Below are positions 55,701 through 62,200 of a stretch of DNA of 64,000 bases, in pieces. The notes beneath the pieces were generated by a model. That model did no database searches. It was not told where the DNA came from and saw nothing but the letters and a program-made list of their open reading frames with translations. The position numbers were made by a program, and so were the translations under genes. Source of the DNA: Veillonella parvula DSM 2008. Lineage in GTDB: Bacteria; Bacillota; Negativicutes; Veillonellales; Veillonellaceae. The stretch spans positions 1 to 64,000 of the forward strand of contig NC_013520.1 of the NCBI RefSeq assembly GCF_000024945.1, given 5' to 3'. The number at the start of each line of letters is the position of its first letter. The stretch's first letter is position 1.

Positions 55701-56895
55701 CGTGGATAACGGCGCCATCAAAATGGCATTAAATGATAAGATCACTCTTGGTCAAGATCCAGCAAAACAAGTTAACATCGACGGTTCTGCAGGTACGATT
55801 ACAGCTGGTAATGGTGGTAATCAAGTTAAGATTGACGGCAATGATGGTTCCGTAACGGCAAATACCGTGAAAGCCGGCGACGTAGTTGTAGGTAAACAAA
55901 CTTCTGACGGTAAAGAAGGCAACTTCGTAACAGGTTTGGATAACAAAACTTGGGATCCTGAAAACCCTGTAGCAGTTCCAGGTCGTGCCGCAACAGAAGA
56001 TCAATTAAAAGCTGTTAATGACGACTTCAATAATAAAGCAAGAACAGGCCGTGTATTCCAAGGTGACCAACCTGGCGATAGCGGTAAAGTGGTTCGTGGA
56101 TTGGGAGATACTATGAACCTTACTGGTGGTGCTGATGTGAACCGTTTGGCGGATAATAATATCGGTGTTGTGAAAAATTCCACTGGTGATGGTTATAACA
56201 TTAAGTTGGCTAAAGATTTGAAAGGTCTTGAGTCCGTAACTACTACGGATGCTGCTGGTAATACAACTGTTATGAACGGTGGCGGTATGACAATTACACC
56301 TGCTCAAGGTAATGCTGTAAGTCTTACTAAAGACGGCCTCAATAACGGTGGTAATAGAATTACTAATGTAGGCCCTGGTGTAGATGGCACTGATGCGGTT
56401 AACGTAAATCAATTGAGCAGTGCTATGCGTAGCGTGGATGGTAAAATCGCTGATGTAGGTGCTACTAGTGCAGCTATTTCTGGCCTCAAACCATTACAAT
56501 ATGATCCATTGGAACCAACTCAAGTATTGGCTGCTGTAGGTCACTACAAAGGCAGTACAGCTGCAGCTGTAGGCGTGGCGCACTATACTAATGAATCTAC
56601 AATGTTCCATATGGGCGTATCTCTTGGCGGTCATGACAACATGATTAATGCGGGCGTATCCTACAAATTTGGTACATCCGATGCTAAGAAAGCGGTTCCT
56701 GCACGTTACAAAGCCGGCCCTATCAGCTCTGCATATGTATTACAGGATGAAGTGACTGCTTTAAAAGCTGAAAATGAACGTATGAAACAACATGACCTAG
56801 AGTTAACTGCTAAATACGATCAAGTACAACGTGATAATGAAGAAATGAAGGCTCAAATCGCATTGTTGATGCAACAAGCAGGTCTTACAAAATAA
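49702..56895 (+). CDS. Giant trimeric autotransporter adhesin with ESPR and C-terminal coiled coil
   Basis: A 2397-residue type Vc adhesin. It begins with an extended signal peptide (ESPR): MNRIYNVIWSKTKKCYVVVS, then a hydrophobic core ending TTANA-A. Residues ~100-480 are YadA-head repeats (FAMGSSSNAAGADAIAMGSS type). A long stalk repeats modules such as NKGLKFDA..GGEKTNKLGS, KTFIKQDA, GRAATEDQL and KDAVNGGQLH. The anchor is near residues 2255-2322. About 75 residues follow it, the last ~50 as a coiled coil (LQDEVTALKAENERMKQHDL), which should lie in the periplasm; YadA itself ends at the anchor. GAAAGGAT precedes the ATG. Related Veillonella adhesins act in biofilm and aggregation; the ligand here is unknown. 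Confidence 0.95.
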   Translation: MNRIYNVIWSKTKKCYVVVSEIVKTGGGKVKSVQTGTTWARMSAVMAVAALLMGGNITTANAATYAAMTIDAVNGSGYATGNVVYGEGSYLYNYQNPGNLTPFDNSHLYNGTDRGNYTENSFAGIAIGTHTNIQETAHPTYYSGLAIGNYAQATGGISFALGHYAQALSPSAMALGTATKASGFNSLAMMRQSAAEGEFSTALGTASWAKGNGSFAMGYSATAKADQSIAIGAAETIKLPGQQHGTPSAKYNGDGNTVTEGARSLAFGTKARTAVGADDSMAFGSSSSTGGANAVAMGYSANASAENAFAIGNTAQSSAQNAVAMGKSANASGVSSFAMGSSSNAAGADAIAMGSSSQAKLSNSIALGGNAKSLGADALALGGAANASKDGAIAIGKEAKANNTNTTAIGLGATVTGTNSMAIGTNAVAESNNSLALGTGTEVRGALVNGFSAFTNQQNNNVANGVVAVGNVGSERRIINVAGGENDTDATNVKQLKFVNSNLAKSIAGPTYTGYEANGSTYKAPDFNIKNSTYHTVKEAVEAAQTNFFSAKGTSADANYDNTGATGNNATAAGVRASAAGNFATAVGADATAANANSTAIGYKAKSSVDDGVALGANSVASVAAGTAGYNVKTADSRTNGYSGLTGAALTSTMGAVSVGDGGTKTRQITNVAAGTADTDAVNVAQLRNVNLKVAGNTGKNDVLLDNQTLTVKGDGSYVTTSVNNQTIDVTLTDATKNKIDNAANKDLSNITDGGKSVIRDEAQKAVKVVAGKNTTVTEGTDGTYKTYKVDVDAPDYQLVENSSAADKAYTVSGNKVDLTVQDAKNPANKKTVTIKDIASKTELDTTKTELINKGLKFDADNGGEKTNKLGSKVTVAGDGTNINTTITQTGDDTTIKVALGQDINVNTVTATKTVKAGTATMGTQSVTDNKSAAQNGNFVSGLDNKSWTLTDPTFVSGRAATEDQLKIVSDAVKAANASASDYRLIANPNNAADGSYKVDNNKVDLQVKDEKSSDVKTVTIKDIASKTELDKVKDRSVKYDGNTGHDTVTLEGPNGTKITNLKDGNVAAGSKDAVNGGQLHQVKQDLGDQITNTKNDLINTGLKFDANVGGVKTNKLGSTVTIQGEGTAADADYSGENLKTFIKQDAATGNTTIDVKMNKNLKVESVKVGKNGKDGVSITGPDTANGTDGKVAVTDKNGNEAVSISGKDGVGHIGLTGPAGTNGVNGTNGIDLSVKPGYNDAATGVKSEKGVDGTNGLTRIVYTDGNGEHQVATMEDGLQFTGNNTGTVNKQKLNSLVKVQGEGVTEAESTTFKSASGNINVKADGTDKLELQLAKDLKNLDSVTAAKTVKAGSATMGGQTVNNAAGDSETGNYVTGLDNKDWDANKIVSGRAATEDQLKKALDAQSANSTDYRLIKNQAAGSNGDYTVDANGDVALTVQDKNHPDQTETVTIKDVASKSKLDKLNDRAVKYDLDPTGNPDKSKVTYEGPAYNNKQGGTHVTNVAYATGNDGSEAVNVDYLNDKIKDSADALTNKGLKFDANQGGEKTNKLGSKVTIKGEGTAADEDYSGENIKTFIKQDAQTGDTTIDVKMNKNLKAESVKVGKDGKEAVSISGKDGVGHIGLNGKDGRSADISVEKGDPDLNGNEITRIKYTDENGKTHQVATKDDGMAYGGDSGDVIKRKLNTQVNVKGGVTDKTKLSNDDNIGVVSDGTDTLMLRLAKDLKGLNSVTFNNGANGKTVVNGEGMTIKDAAGNPLTAVTKDGVKITDGPSMTKDGIDAAGNKITNVQDGNVAKDSKDAVNGGQLHTAIEDIKTKGFGLEAEDGQSVKKALGETVKVKGDDTNIKTSVDGGAVKVELKKDITVDTVTANTVTTGNTKMDTNGVTIKDGANEATKLTKDGLQINDGGNKAVTINKDGLTIENGPKVTKDGIDAANKKITNVADGTIGAGSKDAVNGGQLHTAIEDIKSTGFGLKAEDGNSVKKPLGETIDLKGDGNIKTSVDNGAIKMALNDKITLGQDPAKQVNIDGSAGTITAGNGGNQVKIDGNDGSVTANTVKAGDVVVGKQTSDGKEGNFVTGLDNKTWDPENPVAVPGRAATEDQLKAVNDDFNNKARTGRVFQGDQPGDSGKVVRGLGDTMNLTGGADVNRLADNNIGVVKNSTGDGYNIKLAKDLKGLESVTTTDAAGNTTVMNGGGMTITPAQGNAVSLTKDGLNNGGNRITNVGPGVDGTDAVNVNQLSSAMRSVDGKIADVGATSAAISGLKPLQYDPLEPTQVLAAVGHYKGSTAAAVGVAHYTNESTMFHMGVSLGGHDNMINAGVSYKFGTSDAKKAVPARYKAGPISSAYVLQDEVTALKAENERMKQHDLELTAKYDQVQRDNEEMKAQIALLMQQAGLTK
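52249..54520 (+). repeat. Repeated stalk module within the giant autotransporter
   Basis: The module beginning with codons for NKGLKFDA or NTGLKFDA and TNKLGS occurs near 52255, 52996 and 54301. Copies 2 and 3 continue with KTFIKQDA and TIDVKMNKNLK at closely similar nucleotide sequence. Two more copies lie in the next trimeric autotransporter (near 62437 and 63163). Confidence 0.8.
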
Positions 56896-56943
56896 TCGAA
56901 TCTGAATATTCGAGTTCTTAACCACTCATGTAAGGATTGTGAA

Positions 56944-56965
56944 AGCCGCCCTTTCCGGGGCGGCT
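56944..56965 (+). other. GC-rich hairpin between adhesin and periplasmic protein genes
   Basis: AGCCGCCC (56944-56951) pairs with GGGCGGCT (56958-56965) but no T-run follows. It lies in the 87-base gap between two co-oriented genes and may stabilise the upstream mRNA end or allow partial read-through. Confidence 0.6.
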
Positions 56966-56982
56966 CATCATAAGGAGGAAGT

Positions 56983-57627
56983 ATGAAATTCAAAACATTT
57001 ATGCCTGTATTGGCACTTGCTTGTGTATGCGCGGTAGGTCAAGCGGATGCGGCTCAAGATCGATTGATGATGCCAGAGAAACCAGCTGAACCATTAAACG
57101 TGATTGAAGCAGAAGTGGCTATTCCTGTACCTAGCGAAGAAGTTCACGACGTAGTGGATGCTTTCACACAATTCCAATTGGACCAAAAGGGCAAGCGTAT
57201 CATGGACGATTCCCGCGTTATGACCGGTCAAGAGCGTTACCGTAACAATGTGTTGTACTACATGAACGTTCGTCGTAGCTGGTACATTGTGAGCCATCGT
57301 TATAAGAAAGACAGCTATGCACGCATGGCATTAGATCGTTTGTACAATGATTACAAAAAGTTCTTTATGGATCGTGTGACTGTTTCTGACGATGAAAAAT
57401 TGGATTATGCACAACAAATCATCGATATCTTGGATCGCAATACGGCCAATATACATGATGATGAATTACGTTTCTACATGAATGAAATGGTTATCTTTAG
57501 CTTGAAAGAAGCTATGAAAGACGGTAATAATCGCGTGAAACCTGTGGACGAAAAAGGCGCTCCTGTAATGGAGGACGCACATGTGGTTGACCTTCGCACT
57601 GCAATCAACGCACCGACAGTTCAATAG
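56983..57627 (+). CDS. Periplasmic protein of unknown function
   Basis: A 214-residue protein with a clear signal peptide (MKFKTFMPVLALACVCAVGQ, cleavage after ADA) and a mostly helical mature domain: VVDAFTQFQLDQKGKRIMDD, RNNVLYYMNVRRSWYIVSHR and ARMALDRLYNDYKKFF. I do not recognise the family. AAGGAGGAAG precedes the ATG, and the gene follows the giant autotransporter by 87 bases with no true terminator between, so they may share a transcript. Some trimeric autotransporters need a dedicated periplasmic partner (for example SadB or TpgA); that role is a guess here. A strong terminator follows. Confidence 0.78.
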   Translation: MKFKTFMPVLALACVCAVGQADAAQDRLMMPEKPAEPLNVIEAEVAIPVPSEEVHDVVDAFTQFQLDQKGKRIMDDSRVMTGQERYRNNVLYYMNVRRSWYIVSHRYKKDSYARMALDRLYNDYKKFFMDRVTVSDDEKLDYAQQIIDILDRNTANIHDDELRFYMNEMVIFSLKEAMKDGNNRVKPVDEKGAPVMEDAHVVDLRTAINAPTVQ

Positions 57628-57724
57628 ATAGTTCGATTGCGACATAGACAATTGAATATTACGTAACGTATAAGAAGTGTTGTTGTGTTGTAATCTTATT
57701 ATGTTAAGACCGAAAATCGGGCTA

Positions 57725-57778
57725 TTATGTAAAAAAAATCGGGGTGTTGTTTGTATTGACAATACCCCTGATTTTTTA
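57725..57778. terminator. Bidirectional Rho-independent terminator
   Basis: AATCGGGGTGTTGT (57737 onward) pairs with ACAATACCCCTGATT over a TTGTATTG loop, with an A-run before and a T-run after. It lies between the periplasmic protein gene and the convergent small gene at 57776-58042. Confidence 0.85.
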
Positions 57779-58042
57779 TGCATATAGTTTTGCAATCAAT
57801 GTGATTCGCTGACCTTGAATCACCTTATATGTAATTTTTTTTACGATGGCCGTGAAGTTGTGACGCAGAAATTTTAACTGATCGTTAGGTTGAACGTCCG
57901 TGTCGTATGTGAACACGCCTTCTTCCCTGTTGAACTGACCTTTGATTGTGAAAGTTTGATTATCTCGTGTAACTACGATATCTTCCTCCGCAACCGGACT
58001 CGGTTGATTTGTATTCTGTTGTAAGATATTGAGTTCTGACAT
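57776..58042 (-). CDS. Small cytoplasmic protein of unknown function
   Basis: An 88-residue protein starting MSELNILQQNTNQPSPVAEE. A short disordered N-terminus precedes a compact beta-rich domain (VVTRDNQTFTIKGQFNREEG, then FTYDTDVQPNDQLKF and a repeated ITYK/ITLIAKLY strand pattern). I start at ATG 58042, preceded on the minus strand by AAAGGAGGAA at good spacing; an upstream in-frame ATG at 58096 would add 18 residues without a binding site. No family recognised; no signal peptide or membrane segment. Confidence 0.7.
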   Translation of the reverse strand: MSELNILQQNTNQPSPVAEEDIVVTRDNQTFTIKGQFNREEGVFTYDTDVQPNDQLKFLRHNFTAIVKKITYKVIQGQRITLIAKLYA

Positions 58043-58746
58043 AGATGAGTTCCTCCTTTCTGCTTTCAGTATAACAACAAAAGTTAAAAAACACATGGAG
58101 ATTTTCTATAAATAGTTTTCATATACCTATGCTCTATCTCTATGGAGTCCGCAACAAGGCCCGCAAAGTCCATTGATTCGTCGATGGTGCGCCGTGAAAA
58201 TAAACAGAAAAGGAATGCCGGTAATATGGTTTTTACCGCTCATTCCTTTTCTCACATAATAGAATGTTACCTTCATAGACATGTGTAATGTGCTAAAGTT
58301 AATTGGCTTAAGTAGGTATGTAGTAATTGTGTACGTACATTGAGTCGAAATGGCAAATTGCCGTGTACGATATCCGTTTATGACGAAATGCCATTCTATT
58401 ATATGGTCCATCTTAAAACAGGATGATGAAGAGAAAATAAATTTATCCGGCATCGGATGATATTGTTTCATAATCAGGGGCTGACTATTCCCGGTGAAAG
58501 CAGGTGAATGATCATAATCATACATTATATATAATACATTTAAATATAACTAAAATATTAATAATTTAAACTCATTATATCATGAAGATAAAATGAAAAA
58601 ATGTTTCAATTTCCAGTAAATATGTGGTATTTTAAGTATATACTTTTATCAAAATCGATGTAATTTCAATCATAAGTCGATTTATTTTTTTCTTTAATTT
58701 TTATTTATATAGATAGTGTTAGTTTGATTTTATAGGAGTAAGATTA
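58043..58746. other. Intergenic region with one symmetric hairpin
   Basis: This 704-base gap has no gene I can support. AAAAGGAATGCCGGTAA (58209-58225) pairs with TTACCGCTCATTCCTTTT (58233-58250) to give a long hairpin with flanking A and T, probably a terminator or palindromic element. The stretch 58500-58746 is very A/T-rich and should hold the promoter of the next gene. A 132-codon minus-strand frame (58127-58525) crosses the hairpin and has no ribosome-binding site. Confidence 0.5.
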
Positions 58747-59232
58747 ATGAACCGAGTATTTTAAGTAATTTGGAATCGCACAAAGGGCTGTTATGTCGTT
58801 GTGGCGGAAACAGCGAAGAACATGACGAAACGCTCTTCTTTGTCGGTTGTATTTTCTAAAATGGTAGGCGCTACTGCGGTTGCCGTTATGTTGACGGGCG
58901 TTATGATGCCTACGGATGCCTTGGGGGCAGCTCTTTCTGCATTAAAACTAATTCAGTATGATCCGTTAGAACCTACACAAATTATGGCTGGTGTTGGTGC
59001 ATACCGCAGCTCTACTGCCGTTTCATTAGGCTTAGCACATTATAAGAATGAATCTATGCTATTACACGCCGGTGTTTCTTATGCAGGTGGTGGTGATAAT
59101 CATTTAATGGCTAACGCAGGTGTGACTTGGAAATTTGGCAATCGTAGTGCAGAAGCCTCTGTACCAGATATGTATAGACGAGGTCCTATGGAGAGCGAAC
59201 GGCTTTTAGGGAGTATCAAAATTTCATTTTAA
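58747..59232 (+). pseudogene. Passenger-less trimeric autotransporter with a stop in its ESPR
   Basis: The frame from ATG 58747 encodes MNRVF-stop-VIWNRTKGCYVVVAE, an ESPR like that of the giant adhesin (MNRIYNVIWSKTKKCYVVVS) but with TAA at codon 6 (58762-58764) where Lys or Asn is usual. After the signal sequence (VMLTGVMMPTDALGA) there is almost no passenger: the YadA anchor follows at once (LIQYDPLEPTQIMAGVGAY to NAGVTWKFG) and matches the anchor of the giant adhesin. A start at GTG 58801 or ATG 58822 could still give a protein with an ordinary signal peptide. TAGGAG precedes the original ATG. It looks like a deletion remnant. Confidence 0.75.
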
Positions 59233-59295
59233 GGGGAACATAATTGTATATTTTAACTGTGATAGTGTTTTTAATATGTTAGGTTGAGGTGAAAG

Positions 59296-62200
59296 ATGAA
59301 GATGGATAAGAAAAAATTAGTCTATTTATGTGTAGGTGCATGTGTAACGACAACGTGTTTTCCAGCTATTCAAGTTGATGCGGCGGGGTTGTCAGCACCA
59401 AGTCTTAATGTAGGAGATCAGAATACTGCTACTGGGAACTATGTGGCAACGATTGGTTATAAAAATAAGGCAACTGGAGAGAATAGTATTGTTGTAGGGG
59501 ATAATAGTCAGGCAACAGGGGCTTCTTCTGTTGCTATGGGCTCTGAAGCGAAGGCGTTAGCCAAAAACTCTTTTGCTCTTGGGACGAAAACGACGGCTAA
59601 TGGCGTTAGCTCCGTTGCTTTTGGTAATGGCACATCTACAGCAGCAGGTGCAACAGGTGCAACAGCATTTGGTTATGAAACAAAAGCAAATGCTGTATCG
59701 GCAACCGCTTTTGGTTATCAAACTGAAGCCAGTGGTAGTAACAGTACTACGTTTGGTAATAATACAAAGGCATCTGGAGAACAGTCTACCGCGTTTGGCT
59801 CTGAAACAATAGCAGAGGGAAAGAATGCGACAGCTTTTGGTTATAAAACCAATGCTAAGGGTGAAGATGCGACAGCATTTGGTATTCGTACTATAGCTAG
59901 CGGTACGCAGGCCACAGCCTTTGGTTTAGAGAATATCGCATCTGCTAAATCAGCGACAGCTTTTGGTTCTAATAATACAGCTTCTGGTGAAAATAGTACT
60001 GTTTTTGGTGCTAAAAATATAGCGTCAGGTTCGCTATCTACGGTGTTTGGTTTCGAGTCGAAAGCAACAAATATACAGGCAACGGCTTTTGGTAATTCTA
60101 CAGAAGCAAATGGCGTGGTAGCAACAGCTTTTGGTAATGAGTCGGTTGCTAATGGTACATATGCCACAGCTTTTGGGAACTGGACGGTAGCTAATGGCAC
60201 GGCCTCTACAGCTTTTGGTGCAGGCTCTCATGCTTACGGTAAAAAATCCACTGCTTTTGGTAGTGAATCTCGGGCACATGGTGAAAATTCTTTGGCAGCA
60301 CTAGGGGGTTACACAGGTGCTAATGCACTTAATGGCGTAGCTCTTGGCTGGGGTTCTAAAGTAGAAAAAGCAGATACTTATGCATTAGGTACATTATCTA
60401 CTGCACATGGTGAAAAAGGTGCTACTGCTATAGGTACTAGCTCATTAGCTGCAGGTGATTATACGACTGCTATCGGGTACCAGGCAGGTTCACAATCCAC
60501 TGCCACCATGGCACCTAATGATGGTACGGTTCGCATTGATACAAGTAGTTTACAAAAAAGTAATGACAGTATTTTTATTGGTAAAAATGCTGGTCGTGAT
60601 GTATTGGGTGCGGATAATGTAGTTATTGGTAATTATAATGTAGCTGATAATGCACCCGGCACTAATAAAGGTACTTTCACCGGCATAACAGCGGTAGGTC
60701 GTGAAGCTAAAGTTCTTTCTAATAAAGGTGTTGCGGTAGGGTATACATCTTCCGTAGCTGCGAATAGTGAGAGTGCAATTGCTATTGGCGACCAAGCTAG
60801 TGCGAAAAATGCACCAAAAGGTATTGCTATTGGTAAAGGTGCGAAAGCAGAAGCGGAAGATGCTATTTCCATTGGTACAGGTAATACTGTATCTGGTGCA
60901 CATTCCGGGGCTATTGGTGACCCAACAACGATTACGGGGACAGGTACGTATACTATCGGTAACAACAATGGTATCGTGGCAGCTAATAACTCGGGTGCTT
61001 TTGGTAATAACAACACATTTACAGGTGCTATTAATAATGTTCGTATAATTGGTAATAATAATACAGTGACTGTTGATGATGCTATGATTCTAGGCAATAA
61101 ATCTACAGTAACTGGTGTTGCAGGTGTGGCTATTGGTACCAATGCAAAAGCCAATAATGCAAATGATGTAGCACTAGGTGCTAATTCTGAAACGACAGTA
61201 GCAGTAGGAACACCATCAGCATCTATAAATGGGGTTACTCATAATTTTGCAGGTATTGCTCCTAATTCAACTGTTAGCGTGGGTAAGAGTGGCGCAGAAC
61301 GTACAATCACAAATGTTGCAGCAGGTCGTATTAGTGCTACATCTACAGATGCTATTAATGGCAGCCAGTTATTTGCTGTTACAGAAGAGATTAATAAAGG
61401 TATTGTATATGCAGGTGATGTAAAAGCGGCTGCAGCAGGTGCTAATGAATTCACTCAAAAATTAGGTGAAAAAACGAATATTGTTGGTGGTGTTACTAAC
61501 GAAGCTGATTTAACAAATAATAACATTGGTGTTGTTTCTAATGGCGATGATACATTAACTGTTAAATTGAAAAAAGATGTTGATCTTGGTGCTAATGGCA
61601 GTTTAAAAACAGGGGCAACAACTATCAACAATACAGGTTTTACTAATGGTACAACGGCTATCACTGGTACAAGCGTAACCACAGATAAAATAACTGTAGG
61701 CCCTATCATTATCGATAAAAATACCGGGATTGATGCGGGTGGTAAACAGATTACAAATGTAGCAAGTGGCTTAGGTACGCAAACATTAGATACGGCTGAC
61801 GCTAACACATTGAAAAATGCAGCAACGATTGCAGACTTGAAAAAAGCAGTAGGAGATAGCTCTTATGACTGGAAACTTTCAGATGGTACTGCCCCAGCAA
61901 CGAATGTAGCGGATGGTTCTACTGTAAATATTAAAGGTTCTGCCAATGCGGCACCAACAACGACAGTAGGTGTAACGACGACACTTAATGGCAATGATAT
62001 TGCTGTTGATCTTAGCCAAAAGGCGAAAGACGATATCCAAAAAGGTGTAGATGCTAAAACAAAAGTAGATACAGAAGGTCTTACTTTCACAGGCGATACG
62101 GGGACTACAGGTGCTAAAAAATTGGGCGACACTGTTACCATTAAAGGCGGTGCTACAGGCACATTGTCTGACGGTAATATCGGTGTTGCATCCGATGGTA

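Noticed and set aside
58127-58525. 132-codon minus-strand frame between two adhesin-region genes
   Set aside because: No ribosome-binding site, unusual His/Tyr/Phe-rich composition, and the frame crosses a symmetric hairpin that looks like a terminator.
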